A DNA stretch of 64,000 nucleotides from positions 2,752,501 through 2,816,500 of the forward strand of contig JAQPZY010001638.1 in NCBI GenBank assembly GCA_029931535.1, given 5' to 3'. The DNA comes from Margaritifera margaritifera (lineage: Eukaryota > Mollusca > Bivalvia > Unionida > Margaritiferidae). The translations under genes and the position numbers were made by a program. Numbering within the stretch: the first letter of the stretch is position 1; every line of letters starts with the position of its first letter. The notes under the pieces are model-generated. The model had not been told where the DNA came from. It was given only the letters and a program-made list of their open reading frames with translations, and searched no databases. Shown piece by piece: positions 15,552-28,738 of this stretch.

Positions 15552-16192
15552 TATCTAGTATTATTTATATCTTTCTTTCCTTCCTTAGTTCGTTTTTTAT
15601 GTGTGTAATATGTTTTCAATTGCGCATAATAGATCATACCAGTTTATGAACAGATCTGTGGGGTTTTCTTTCTTTCTTTTTTTCTGGTTGTGATCAATCC
15701 GGTCGTCTGTTGTTTGTTGATCATCAATATGAGCTATACCTCAATGTTTGGTCTTCCATGACACGAGTATACATGCACACAGAGTATATTTACTTTCGTT
15801 TTTATTATGTAAACCGCATTGATTTTGGAGGTAATACAAATCCTCACGAAACGAAGTTCAGTGCCGAAAAGGAAGTCTAGATTACCTTAATGTAAATATA
15901 TTCAAGACAAATATTTAATTAATGTAAAAAAAAAACGTGGAACTCATCATTTAAAAACTTCGTGTGTGTCCTACGAATGATTTTCCAATCTTTTCTGACA
16001 TTCATTTTCCTGACAAATAGTTTGATACGTATTCAGTGTCCAATATATTATTTGATTTTGTATATCATGTTCCGGCTCATTTATAAATAAAAAGAACATA
16101 AATAAAGCAAAATTTTCACCCTACTTGCTTCCCATATCGCAAAGCATATACATGTATAGTTTTGTTGCTAGAACAAATGTCTGTGTGATATG

Positions 16193-16225
<33 letters not shown>

Positions 16226-16490
16226 GATTTCAAGTTTCAAAGCTGCTACACTTAACAGCGATTTAAGCTCAACAATCCCCAAAGGTTATATTAATGAAAG
16301 ATATATGATAAACTCGTCATCAGTTGAGAATATTGTGCTAAATAATGGGAACAGTAATGATACATTGTCCGTGTTTTCATTTCCCTAGAGACCCCTTAGG
16401 GTGAGAAATAAAGGGTAGGTTGTAGGCAAGAACTGTGTATTCTTTTCCCCATTCCTATATGACTATACTTTCTTCAAGCTGATACAAGGA
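15547..16490. other. Non-coding stretch, nothing recognised
   Basis: It contains a short (TC)n tract at about 16196-16222. No gene or known element was found. Confidence 0.45.
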
Positions 16491-16700
16491 TACCGTCGGT
16501 ACTCGCTTATAAATCGATTCCACTTGCAAACTGCACAGACCCAGCTCTGTCGTTGCATAGATCTGGGTCTATGAAGTTTATTAGGAATAATCAATAGAAC
16601 AAACAACATAGACCCTGATCTGCTGGCGCATTCTGCGACGGCAAATCGGGGTCTATGTTGTTTGCAGTTGGACTCGACTTGTAAGCTAGTAAATACAGTA
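16491..16700 (+). mobile_element. Double-hairpin MITE, full copy
   Basis: The outer ends TACCGTCGGTACTCGC and GTAAGCTAGTAAATACAGTA are diverged. The two hairpins are recognisable (CTGCACAGACCC first, AACAACATAGACCC second), as is the plus-type spacer TTAGGAATAATCAATAGAAC. The first hairpin has lost about 12 bp relative to other copies. Confidence 0.8.
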
Positions 16701-17052
16701 AGTATATATTCAAAATCCTCGAAAGATCTATTTCAAACCTCAATATTATTATCATATATTTCATATCCACAATCTCTAGCTTCATTCTCCTACCTACTTG
16801 TCGTGTATGTCACCGAAATGGCTCATTTTATTTCTTTGATTAAAGCAATACCGACTTTTTAGTTTATAATGTATCCTTTGATCGCACACGTGTATGCGAA
16901 CTTGTTATTTCTGAGCGTTTAAACCGGGCTATGAGCACGTTTTTTCTATTCAGATGGGATCATTTTATTATTGGAGAAGTGTATAGTGAACGAAACACAC
17001 CGTTTATGTAAAATGGCCTGTTGATATTGACGCTCAATAATACTCAGTATAC

Positions 17053-17190
<138 letters not shown>

Positions 17191-18362
17191 AAGAGTTTTA
17201 GACGGATTACTTTCAAGTTAAGGTTTGATAAATTAAGTACAGTATATCAGTCCACAAAAAAAAACAACAACAAAAAACAAAACAGGCGCGGCCCTGTACA
17301 CGTTATGGTCAAGGCATTTCTTCATTTCGGTCCACATAAAAACCAGGCAGGATCCCACACATTATGGTCAAGGAAGTTCTCCATTTCGTCATGCACTTAT
17401 ATTAAGCTGACGCATGTCAAACCCTACAATATTTTCTCTGAAAGTGTTTTCAATTTATCTTTATGTGTTAAATAGTTCATCAGCCCAGAAGCCTAAACAA
17501 ATCAGCAAAATTACTAAAAATGGCTTATAATTAAGTACAACTTATTCTAATAAACTCTGAAGCAATCATATTTTGGTTTTGTCTGCATACATTAAATAAT
17601 AAGTAGTGTATAAGCGCATAATAGTCTTTTTTATTATAAATTTTGGAGTTACATGGAAACCAACATTTTCAATCAAAAGAAAAAATATGAATATACTGTA
17701 AAACCATGCCAATTTTACTTTTTTTAGCATTAACATCTGGCAATCTCATATAATGCATACAAAAACACACAAAAGTATATCGTTAAAAACAGCACAAAAA
17801 GTTTGGATAAATCACCTGTCTGTAGGTAGGGCCACCATCAATTTGATCAAAAAAGAAAATATTTTTTATACACGTTCTTTAAATCAAAGTCAGATCTATT
17901 ATTTGGTAGGTACTACAGACTAATATCATATGATTTGTATAATACTTTTTAATGCGGAACGTGTAAAATGTAAAGACTGCAAAAGATTCGTGACATAAAA
18001 TTATTGATCTCCACAGCAACCATTTATTTTCCGTAGTAACGAATATACAAAACACTTATTGCACAATATTTACATTAATTTTCAAACAAAGTAATTTAAT
18101 TTTATGCACTCTGTATATATGTATGAAAGCATCTTTTTAAAACTTGATTGCAGCTACCCTAGCAACACTTCGCTTTAAATCGTAACTAATATTAAAATAA
18201 TAATACATGTGCAGTCAAACATTTCTTTAAAGGGCATTCAAAGGACAAAGAAGTTTTTGTCCTTATGAACAATTTTGCTTTATACAGAAGTTAAAAATTA
18301 TATTAAAAATAACAAACGGGACCTCTAAATTTTGTTCTTTATGAGCACATGTCCATGATATG
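17191..18362. other. Non-coding stretch, nothing recognised
   Basis: A short imperfect duplication around CACGTTATGGTCAAGG (17301) and CACATTATGGTCAAGG (17358), period about 57, is visible. No gene is recognised. Confidence 0.45.
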
Positions 18363-18392
18363 GAATTGTCCCATAATACAGGTCTCACTGTA
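18363..18392 (-). repeat. Possible pogo/Tigger-like terminus
   Basis: Read on the minus strand this starts TACAGTGAGACCTGTATTAT, of the CAGTG..ACCT type seen at ends of pogo/Tigger-like transposons. A matching opposite end was not found, so the element is incomplete or the match is chance. Confidence 0.3.
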
Positions 18393-18624
18393 TATATACA
18401 AAGTGTACAGCAAAGTAAAGTTGTATTTTATTCTTATAAAATACTGAAGCTATTTTAGTTTTCCAGGAATTGCAAAAAATTGTTTGTTAATGTGATATGA
18501 GGTATTTTATACTATCAGTATTTACTCGATATGGAAATACACGTACAATGTACATGTAAGTGTGACATGGCAGTTATTTATGTTATGTACATGTATCCAG
18601 ATATAATTATTCCTGTGCTTTTTA

Positions 18625-18790
18625 AAAAAGCATTGGAGATATTGTGATCACCTCCACCCGTCCGTCTCTCTTTCCGTCTGTTGTTAAGTCTATCTCATCA
18701 TAAACCTCTGGGTGTAAATTCACCAAACTTGGTACATAGGATGAACATGTCATGGCCATCTGCAGAAGGGGTCCTTACCATGGGCTCCTT
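18625..18790. repeat. Probable dispersed repeat fragment
   Basis: GTAAATTCACCAAACTTGGT with nearby ATGTCATGGCCATCTGC resembles abundant short repeats of bivalve genomes, as I recall them. No ends or coding capacity were found. Confidence 0.3.
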
Positions 18791-19139
18791 AGGAGGGGTT
18801 AAAAGATCAGACATACATAAATTAAAACTTTGTACATGGAGGATAACTATGTAGTGGATTTTGGGTTAGGACTCCAGGTTTACGATCTGAAAGAGAGGAA
18901 GTTTGGGATGGGGGGGGGGGGACATGTAATAGAAAATGTGGTCGAATTGCCATGGCAAGTCATGGAAGGGAATCTAGTTTAACACGTGAAATCCTTAAAT
19001 TGTTTTCCAAGTGCAGGGACAACTGTTCAAAAATATGATGATAAAAAGGACGAATGAGGTAATAGTGAAACTAGTCATAACGAACACCTACTTATAAAGG
19101 ACAACGTTATGCAAATATGAAAGGACACCTATCCACAAA

Positions 19140-19192
19140 GGACAATATTTTGTGGTTCATTTAGTGTCTTTTATAGACAGGTTACACTGTAG
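19140..19192 (-). repeat. Possible pogo/Tigger-like terminus
   Basis: Minus strand CAGTGTAACCTGTCTATAAA resembles a Tigger-type inverted repeat. Upstream there are several ATAAAGGACA-like sub-repeats (about 19095-19140). No clear partner end was found. Confidence 0.35.
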
Positions 19193-21596
19193 TTCCGGGA
19201 AATGATAAATACTGATTTATTGTTGTTTAAAACTGTAGCTCCTGTTTAGTCTGTATACGAACAACTGGACAGTCCCATTGTGTACCTGTGTATCAGTAGT
19301 CTGATACCCTGCATTCGTCACTACGTTATAAAAGAGTGAAGAAGGCAGGGTACCAGACAACAAATTTATCATGAATTCCATACAATATGGCGGATGGACC
19401 GTAATAGTCTCGTTCAGTCTAAGAGAACGAGATGTGGATAGTCTAATGTCTGCTTCAATACAGTATATTTTATTTGGTCTAATATTTTGATTATACGTCT
19501 TCATAAAATTTGATAGTAGTAAAATACAGTATCAAGTTATTCGCGATTTCGTTACCAAAGTGGCAGTACTTGCAATCTTAAATCATGAAACTTTTATCAT
19601 CAATTATAAACGATTTTTGTTTCGAGAGTTTTTTTTTTTTTTTTTTTTTTTTGGGGGGGGGGGGGACAAGTTATTTTTTTAAACATAACGATATTATATA
19701 AAACACCACACAAAGAAATGTCAACACTTTCGATCAATGCTGAACATGCGACTCGGCCAATTTTGCAAACTTTTTACACTAGGCTGATTCATTAATTTAA
19801 CCCCACACATCGCTTTTTTCGTACTTCTTTTAACCTCCTTCTTTTCAGTGTGTTTTGGATCATTTTCGAGTTCTCATAGATATTTTAATTCTTGCTTTTT
19901 TCTTGCTCTTATTTTTGTAGTCATATTTTTTACAGGTTTGATCTCACTCAGCTCAATTCAATAGTGTCTGAATTTAACCTCTTTATTTATGGTACAGTGG
20001 AAGTCTCTCTTTATGCAACCTTGTCAGAAAACCCAGCCCATTTCATCTAAAGTTTTCATACTAGTAGTTACGTAACGTACTCGGCTACAAGCTGTCTGGT
20101 TTTTATTGCAGAATTTATAAAAAGAAAATACAAAATTTACGAATGATTCCCAATTATAGCCAAAAAGTATATGAATATTTTGAAATCACTAGCGAGAACT
20201 TTGGAAAACAGAAATGAATGACACACCTACACTGTTATTAGAATGCACTCCAATAAAAAAATGGGTGGCCGCAGATCAGGTATTCAAGTGTAAAACTTCA
20301 TTTTCCGAATCGGATCCACACCTTACTATTGAATTTTTGTATTACATTGTATTGATAACGACCAGTCCATGATGACAATCTCTCCCAGGTGCGTCCAATC
20401 ACAATTATTCAAACAGACATAATGCTAGTTCAATTTATTTGTAAGAAAGGGAAAATAGACATACAAAAGTTTGGTAATTTTCCTCCCTGATTCTATTTTG
20501 GAATCTATTATCACAGTCAATAGTAATCAGTTTGAATTATTTGACCTGTCTGTCGGTCTCTCGAGATAGGTGGTCTATGATAAAGACACATGTCAGATAC
20601 ACCGATTCAACCCGCAACAACGAGTAACAAACTTTGTATTCTTGATAGAAAAAAAGCCAATTAAGTGGATTATTTATAAAGAAAATATTACGTGATAAAA
20701 TGAGGCTTGTAAAGGGGATCCGGTAATCTACTATAATTTAAATATATCACATCGTATCACATATATTTCTTATTCTTGAAAATAAATCTAAACAAATTTG
20801 CTAAGAAATCCTTAAATTTATTAATAACCAATATTTGAAGAGATTCAGGGATTGAAAATCTCGTCTCCCTAATATAAAAAGTACAATGATCCAAATAATT
20901 TAACTCCCTTGACAAGTCCCCATTTCAATACCCCATATGTTGACCAAGGCTTCATTGTTAAAGGGTTGCTGAAATAGGCTGTAAAATGATTAGTCACGCA
21001 TTAGTGACAGAAATTTTAAATTAAGTACAAATCTATCTATCTATCTATCTATCCGTACGTTCTTCTATCCATCCATCCATCCATCTGGCCACACATCCAT
21101 CTATCCATCCATCTATACATCTATCTATCTCCTTCTGCATGTCATTCTGCCATTATATTTTTGTTTTTGTTTCTGTCTTAAGTTCATGCAGAAACTCAGC
21201 CAAGGTACATGAAAAACACTCTCTTTAAAAAAGTTATCAATACACCATAAAATAGAAGAGAAAAAAAGAGACTCAAATGGACTCATTTGATCTCTTGAAG
21301 ATCTCAACAAAACTATTCGATGTGGTTAGGTCTTTCAGGTTCATATTACCAGCTCTTGGGGTGCAAATAATGCGATGACCTCTGAATCTGAGGTCCGAAA
21401 CCTTGATAAATCTTTAAATATCTTTATGTATAAAAATAGGCTCCCATATTACGACCTTGATCATGCGATCGTTTAGTAGTCGAATACTATATTCTATATG
21501 TACTGTTCCACTATGATTGATGGCGAGGAAACATGTCATGTAGAAGATTTAGGTAGATATAGACTTTATAAGGCTTTCATATTCAAACAGTCATAT
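19193..21596. other. Non-coding stretch with poly(T)-poly(G) and tetranucleotide tracts
   Basis: A T run of over 20 passes directly into a G run at about 19629-19664. A Tigger-like CAGTGGAAGTCTCTCTTTAT lies at about 19995. (ATCT)n/(ATCC)n repeats lie at about 21030-21128. No gene is recognised. Confidence 0.45.
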
Positions 21597-21745
21597 TTGT
21601 GTTTACCAGTTGGTAAGTAGAGTAAATTGCCCTTGCCCAAGGATACGCCACGGTAGTCTATATGGGCTGATAAGATCAAGGGGTCGAACCCGCACCCGTC
21701 TGGTCATGAGTCCAACGCCTTAACCACTGAACCACCACGTCTCCA
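21597..21745 (-). mobile_element. tRNA-derived SINE (Ser/Leu-type head)
   Basis: On the minus strand the head begins near 21744 with GGAGACGTGGTGGTTCAGTG, followed by GTTAAGGCGTTGGACTCATG, as in a type II tRNA A-box region. A perfect B-box, GGGTTCGACCCC, lies at 21680-21691. The body continues through a block (21632-21660) shared with the SINE at 40.0-40.2 kb. It does not fold as an intact tRNA, and the body and tail argue for a SINE. Confidence 0.7.
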
Positions 21746-22079
21746 ACGAACAGACAGAAGACTATATGCACTCATACATGCATACATTAAATTCTTCCGC
21801 TTAAACTTTGACTTCGCCATCATATCGTGATCGAAGAGTTTGTATCCATATTTACATGTATCTGTAACCCTGTATTTACATTGTTTAGTTGCATAAGATC
21901 AACCCCCATCACACACACACCAATGCATATTATAGCCATATTTTCAATGGCTCGGTGGCACATGTACTGGAGCCCTGTCATAAGACTTTTAAAGCACCAT
22001 CATCTTCTGCATGCATACACGCAAAGTAACCTTTTCATCTAAATCAAACACGCACAAACAAAGCTAGTTATATGTGTAG
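21746..22079. other. Non-coding stretch, nothing recognised
   Basis: Only short chance frames are seen. Confidence 0.4.
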
Positions 22080-22680
22080 TTTCTTTGTCCCTTCATTTTT
22101 CTTTTCTTTTTTCCACAATTATTTCTATGTGGATTATTGATTTCAAACGTTGCCCTCTTTATGAGGATTTTGGATGACAATTACTATATGGAACCTTAAT
22201 ACTTTGTTTCTAAAACCGGATTTTACCGTGCGTTTAATTCGACATTATCCCTCTGTGTGTGTGATTTTCAATGACATTTCGCCCATAACTCAGCTACCGA
22301 ATTACACATTAATTGAATACCAGTATCGACATTTCATTTAGCAACAGAGGCGTTTATGCAAATACCCGACATGTAAACGGGACTCATTTCCGTCTGTTCA
22401 ACCGTTAAACTGTTTACTAATGACCGGGGCTAATTTGAGAGGGCGGTCTTTTAGCATGATCGCACGCAACAAAATACGGCAAAATATTGCTGTAATAAAC
22501 ACAGCTTCAACAAGATTGTTTTAAGTGGGATATTCGAAATGGGAATATTAACGGTCTTAATGGTGCTCGATTGAAAACTAAGTGCGCGCTCTCGTGATAG
22601 ATGGTGGATCAATCTAGCTTGAGGATTAGTTGTTGATTCCTTGATTGCCACTGCGACATTGTGCTGATCCCCTGATTGTC
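22080..22680. promoter_or_regulatory. Candidate regulatory element (motif-dense, repeat-free)
   Basis: This block has no simple repeats and a more balanced base composition than its surroundings. It carries an octamer ATGCAAAT (22356-22363), forkhead-like TGTAAACG (22372) and TGTTTAC (22411-22417) next to TAATGA. This resembles a developmental enhancer, but conservation was not tested. Confidence 0.2.
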
Positions 22681-25600
22681 ACAGTGGTCTATGCTTAATG
22701 TTGTTTTGTCTGTAATTTATCTAACCTTATAAGTTCTAGCGAAGATGAGGACAAGAGTTTTGAATGGCTTTGCCACAGAATACAGCGAAGTCCTAAAAAT
22801 GATGAAAAATTGTGTTCCAATAACTCCAAATTTTATATTTCTTACAAAAGAACACCCCTGAGATGTACATTGCAATCTCCAAACGAGATTTCGAGGTATA
22901 ACGTTTGTAAAACCTAAAAAGATAAAACCAAAACTGTTAGACTCTTTCTGAAACTGCTTTGTATTCTAAATGTTTTGAGGTATTTCGTGGTAATTGTATC
23001 GAAACATCGTGTTTCTTTTTGGACTCTGCAATTCCTATCCATGCCTGTGGATACAGTATGTGAAAGAAACTTTAAAAACTAAAAAAATTATCTGCCACTT
23101 TACAACACCGTTCATGAATCAACAGTACCCTTCTTTTGCATCTAGCTTCAAATATTTATCCTAAACTTGACACCGCTACTCTTGTGTGGGTTTGAAAAAA
23201 AGGAACAGTGGCAGCAAGATGGTGAATGAAGGCGAGGTTTTGATGCTGAAACATATGCAGATCACCTACGAGTTAATCCATGCAACTTTACAGGATTAAG
23301 TCCTTCAGTTCAGTCGAAGTGGCAATTCATATCAAGCTCTTGGTGCAATGAGATCTCTCAACTGATAGTGGCCACATTACAAATCAATGGAGTTAAGTAT
23401 CAGCTTCAATTAGAAGTGTCACCTCTTCAATATAAGTTGATGTGTTAATGTTGATTTCAAATGTGCCAATTAATTTGATATATCGTTTCTAATGCACTAC
23501 TGAATATGAAGGGTTATTAAGGACTATTATTATCAAGCATGAAAGTCTGTTCTTTATACTGCTGGATAAATCATAGCAGGTTTTTTTTGTCTGTTCTAAA
23601 CAAAGCTCTAGATATTAAATTTTTCTGTCGTAAAGTTACTTTCTTTGACCTAAGGATAACCACAGAACCACGCAGGAATGGACACACGCTGACTCGGTTA
23701 ACTCATTTACTCATACTGGCCTCTTTTTCCCAAACACACAGAATTGCTCATATGACATTAACTAAAAAAAAAATGGTAAGACAACTTATAGCAAAATGTA
23801 AACACAAAATATTAAATATTTAGCATCTGAACATTTAAAAATCCACATAGTAAACGCTAGAAAGTAGTTTCAAGAAAGTGCTATTGACATCACGGTATTG
23901 CGATCAGAACACTGTTTTTATGCTGTGAACAGATAAGAAAAGATAAACATATCGATAAGATAAGCTGTGCTTCAGTTGAAAACCTCTGTATGATATATCC
24001 ATCTGATGTTAAGTCCATCAAAATAAAGAACATGACAGATATCAATGTATATTCGCTTCTGATGCCGAATACAAAATATTGATTGATTGATTAATTGATT
24101 TGGAAAAATCTGGATCATCTTTTGCTTTTTTATCATCAGTATCTACCAGATAGATAGATAGATAGATAGATAAAATATGTATTGATGACCCCGCACAATT
24201 ATAAGCAGAAAAACAGTCATAAAGTGCAGTACCTGCCACCAGAGTGAGTTGTGCATAACTTTCGCTCCTGGAGGTGTACGTGCCGATGTCCGAGTAGATT
24301 AGATTAGACTAACATGTTCTAGACGAAATACTTCCGAATCCCGCTATCATGGGTTCGAGCCAACACAGTGGTGACGAATTGTTGTATTCTCCCCGTCCGC
24401 TCCCCTTCTCCATCCCCCTCCCCCCGCTGTACCTTACTGTAAAACTGAATTCCAAGATCCACAGCAACAAGAACAACAAAAGCAACTCTTGATTCTCAGT
24501 GGCCTGAGTAATCACATGTAAAATTAGGTCTGAAAACAGACACATATAACTATAATCCTATACATATGCCAGTATAAAATGTGTTCGTTAAAAAAGCAAT
24601 AAGGTGGACGTGAGTGAAATATTGCACGAAACAGTTTTTACTGTATTTCCCATTGATGCAATCAAAGATTACATTTGTTTCTCTTCTTTTACGCTTGTAA
24701 TTGGATACAAATTTGAAGGTTTGTGCTAAGAATGAACCAACAGGACATTCTATAGAATTTGTCTGGCCTGCTTTCCCGGTACAGCCAGTTTATCAAGAAA
24801 AGTAGGTCATTACAACCACAATCTGAAAATCGGTGAAAAAGGTGAATGCACACATCACATTGCATGACCATACATGCAACATTGTCTCTGAAACTGTGGT
24901 AAAAGCGATAAAGAGTGTATGGCATACTTTGCCAAAGCAATTATGATTGCTGGATATATCTAATGACAATATGTTTGAAAACTCTATTTAGCTTAAGTCT
25001 TTCCCCGTGCTTTGACGCTAACCTTAATAATGAAAATTTCCACAAATCTGTTTTGAGCCAACCCCCAATCAACCCTATATAAAAGTGTCCAATGTATTTG
25101 CGCAAACACTCAAAAATCCATGTCTGACTCTAGAAAGATGTCCAAGGAACAGATCGGATCAACAGGAAGCAGAAAGGCGACATGATGCCACCAATAAAAA
25201 TAGATTACTGTCGTGTACACTGTTTTCTTCACATCTTGTGTACACCATTCTCCTATTATAACCCTATTCTATCTTTCTTACCGGTGGAAAGACAGTCTAA
25301 TAGTGTGAGTGCCAGGTGCACCATTCTCTTATTATGGTAAACCTTTCTTGTGTGAATTTGAGAAAGACAGTCCAACAAGAAATAAAACCAGCCCCGAAAT
25401 ACCCGTTTTGCAACAAACCAAATCTAATAAAGCAGACGCTCGTGCGTCCTCTGATGATGGCAGGCTGTTTAAATAACATGGGTGAGTCTAAGTTTTTATC
25501 AGCAGGGGGCTCAGGTTTAAAGTCAAATTGTAAACAGAAACTCTCAGTTATGAACAATTTGCACTACGTTTTATACAGGCACTCTGTGATAGTTTATTCG

Positions 25601-26285
25601 GTCTGAGCGCTGTACACACGTGCATCTTAAAATCGTGCATAATGCTGGATAGAAAAGATAGATATATAATTAGATGCGATAAGATTGGCCGCCCTTGTTC
25701 TGGGCCAATCCATGTTTTGTTGTGATAAATATTTACATTCGTGCACAAACCGTTTGCAGCAACAGATCTGTGTATACCTGTATATAAGATCCTGTGGCGG
25801 TTACATGGGCACATACAACTAATTCAATTCCTATAGACCCTAACGTTGATATTTGGACAAATTACTATACCTTTGTGTTAAGACTGGCAAATCATGCTTC
25901 CATCATATGAATGGTGTATCCAGAGGGAAACGTTTGAAAGGATGAAAATGATATGCTGCGCGCCTTTTTTTTGAGAAAAATGCCCTTTTAGGTCCCAATA
26001 TAAATATCTAGGCCGGTGAGATCTCCCCGTTTACATCCTGCAGTACCCGTGCAGTGACAGAGATAAAATAAAATAAAAATGATTTTAGATTCATATCTAC
26101 TAATATTAACAACTTACCCATATACAGGCTTCTTCCGAAAAATTACGTTAATTTTGTCCGGTAATTATTTCCAACCAATCAGTGATCTTCATTCTTGTAT
26201 ATACGGTGTTTAATATACCACCACACATAGGCTGGTTCCGTAGCTCATAAAATAGTTAGTTGCCTGTGACAACATGGTTGCTAGA

Positions 26286-26287
<2 letters not shown>
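22681..26287. other. Non-coding stretch, few recognisable elements
   Basis: It has a short (ATAG)n at about 24149-24172. A B-box-like GGGTTCGAGCC at about 24351 has no clear A-box. No splice-bounded coding segment or known domain was found. Confidence 0.45.

Positions 26288-26320
<33 letters not shown>
26288..26320. repeat. (TA)n microsatellite
   Basis: A short pure (TA)n run. Confidence 0.9.
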
Positions 26321-26324
<4 letters not shown>

Positions 26325-26587
26325 TCCTAAAATAGTTATTTTTATTTCAATCAGTCCCAGATAATCGTTACTACTGTTTGCATAATATAGACAGATATAT
26401 AGATACGCAAGAAGTGAATAGTTAGTAACATATATTGAAGTAGAGTGCAATTTATGCAGAATACTGCAGGCTATGTACACTTTCATTTGTAGATCCTTTG
26501 TTTCGCTGTTTGCAAACAAGAAAGACTGCATACATAACGGGGAAGTAAACAGTTGCATTTAAAACCCATGCTTTGATGCTCATCAAT

Positions 26588-26613
26588 TTCTCTCTCTCTC
26601 TCTCTTTCTCTCA

Positions 26614-26657
<44 letters not shown>
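26588..26657. repeat. (TC)n-(CA)n compound microsatellite
   Basis: TC units switch to CA units at about 26613. Confidence 0.95.
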
Positions 26658-26658
<1 letters not shown>

Positions 26659-27956
26659 CTACATGTACCTCGACCTATAAATCTTTAAGATATCGCTTTA
26701 TAAAAACCCGATGTATCAATGCTACCTCCTGCGATGCACCTCTCGCAAATAGATCAAACTTCCTGTCCGGCTATCTCCCCCTTATCAGACCCCGCCAATT
26801 ACATCGTTTAGTTTCTTGCAAGGAAATAAATACATACCGATTTGGCCGAACCGCTCGTGTGAAATCTTGTCCACAGACAAACAGAGTTATCTATATGTAG
26901 GAAATTTACCGATTGGGGACAGACATTGGAGCAATATACAGATAATTTTCTGATATGGGTGTCGCTAATCCAAACAAAGATAATACGTAATAGATTACGT
27001 TTCCCCAAATCCATTTGTTTCCTGTGGACGCTCAAGCCAAATTATAAATTTGCTGCGACCAATGTGAGAATTAAAATATGGCTTTGTTTTGAAATTTCTG
27101 AGGATGTGAAAAGAATATAGAATGTAAGTGACAAATATGACGTACACAGTTATCTCTATTTGCTGTGCAAGAAATGCATACAAACGGTCAAAAACTTTCA
27201 TTGGAATGCTATCTCATGAGTACTTCGTCAAATCTTATTTCTTATTTCGATATCTTAAAAGGGTGATACATAAATCCGTTGGCTTGGCCAGGTTGGGTGG
27301 AGGAAGATGGGTTGGTCGGGTAAACTTGTAGACAACAACAAAATATTACAAGGAGTGAAACTCCATTAAAATATGTGCAAGATTATTTTAATGGCAGTTG
27401 ATCATATCTCCGCGAAATACTCAACCTTTCTTTATGAAAATACTGAAATGCTACATTTTTAGTGCATTTACTTCCAAAGAGCCTCTTTTCACCAGTGTAA
27501 GACAAAATTTTGAAAATAATTTCTTTATCTCGCTATTTATGAACGAATTTCTGCGAATTTCACAGTTATTTTAACCACTCTACGTAACCCACCGCAGCCT
27601 CCTTTCTTTTTTTCGTCTCTGCTGTGCACATTGATTCCTGTTAGATTATTGATAAAGCTAATCATATATACCACTTGGAGATTACTCTTGTAGAATCCAA
27701 AGCAGATAATAGCTGCCAATTCGGGGATATCTCAACCTGAACGCATTACGTTGACCGCTTTAATCTATCTGTCTGTCTATCAAATACTTCCATATCATCG
27801 TATACCGAGTATTGGTGCGAAGTGTGCTATGCACATTCCTGAGTGCGAAAAGAACCTCTGTGGCGGCGACTGGCATCTACTCTTTTTCAAATACCACGCG
27901 AGGGATCTTGTACCTGCACATGTTTTGACTCTCCCTGCACCGCGGGCCACCATTTA
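26658..27956. other. Non-coding stretch, nothing recognised
   Basis: Several short open frames overlap on both strands (26808-27331) without family resemblance. Confidence 0.4.
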
Positions 27957-28738
27957 ACGTCGCTTGTTATTCGTCCTTCGAGTTCGAAGATGACCATGAC
28001 ATCACTAACTGGTTTGGTTTCTGCGAGCACGTTAGTCGCTGATCAGGCCAATGTGTGCTCTGTACTGTCCGTGGCACACTTTACAAGAGATGCCGCTTGG
28101 GTTTGCTTGCTCAATATAGAATGTGCTGCAGTTCTGAGATTTACTCTGGTCCCGCTTCTGTACTACCTCTACAATTCTCCACAGTTCAAAATCTGTAGCT
28201 CCAGTATGGATGAGACTTCTGCCAGGTGGAGCGATCCTGTGCGAGATCTTTCTAAGACTCAGGGTCAGTGTTAAAATATTTCAAGGCTGACTTGAGGGAA
28301 TCTTTGAAGCGTTTCTTCTGACCACCCAGATATCGCTTTCCCTCCATCAGCTCGCCGTAGAAGATCTTCTTTAGTAGTCGCTCTTCTGACATTCTGTTGA
28401 CGTGGCCTGCCCATCTCAACTATGATTTCATCAGCAGAGTGTGGATGCTTGGAATGCCTGCCTGTGAGAGAACCTCAGTGTCTGAGACCCTGTCCTACCA
28501 TCTTATCCTCATCAGTTTCTTCAGGCAGCCCATGTGAAAATGGTTCAGCTTCTTGGCATGGCGTCTGTCCACTCTCCAGGTTTCGCAAGCATACAGCAGG
28601 GTCGGCAACACAATGTCTTTATAGACCTTCAGCTTTGTGTGTAGACTGATGCCTCTGCGCTCCCACACATTTGCACGTAGTCTGCCAAAGGCCATACTTG
28701 CTTTAATGTCCCTAAACGACGGACGGCACACCGTTTAG
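27957..28738 (-). mobile_element. 5'-truncated LINE, same family as the element at 43.4-47.3 kb
   Basis: The minus-strand frame at 28731-28495 encodes a stretch typical of the C-terminal part of this non-LTR retrotransposon's reverse transcriptase protein (MAFGRLRANVWE, TKLKVYKDIVLPTLLYACET, HAKKLNHFHMGCLKKL). Further down, in other frames, it carries the GHVNRM-like segment and the terminal Cys-rich region, and it ends near 27957 in the 3' UTR. The same order of segments occurs in the plus-strand copy at about 46.5-47.3 kb. The 5' end is lost, as is usual for LINE copies made by incomplete reverse transcription. Frameshifts separate the segments, so it is a dead copy. Confidence 0.85.

Noticed and set aside
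21680..21744. tRNA gene on the minus strand
   Set aside because: A- and B-boxes are present but the arms do not pair as a full tRNA, and a SINE body follows.
24280..24375. Another tRNA-like element (GGGTTCGAGCC)
   Set aside because: No credible A-box or pairing arms; a lone B-box-like string is weak evidence.
28320..28328. GACCACCCA, a perfect Gli-type site, which would fit Hedgehog control of Nkx2.2
   Set aside because: It lies inside the coding-derived part of the truncated LINE, so it is most simply LINE sequence.
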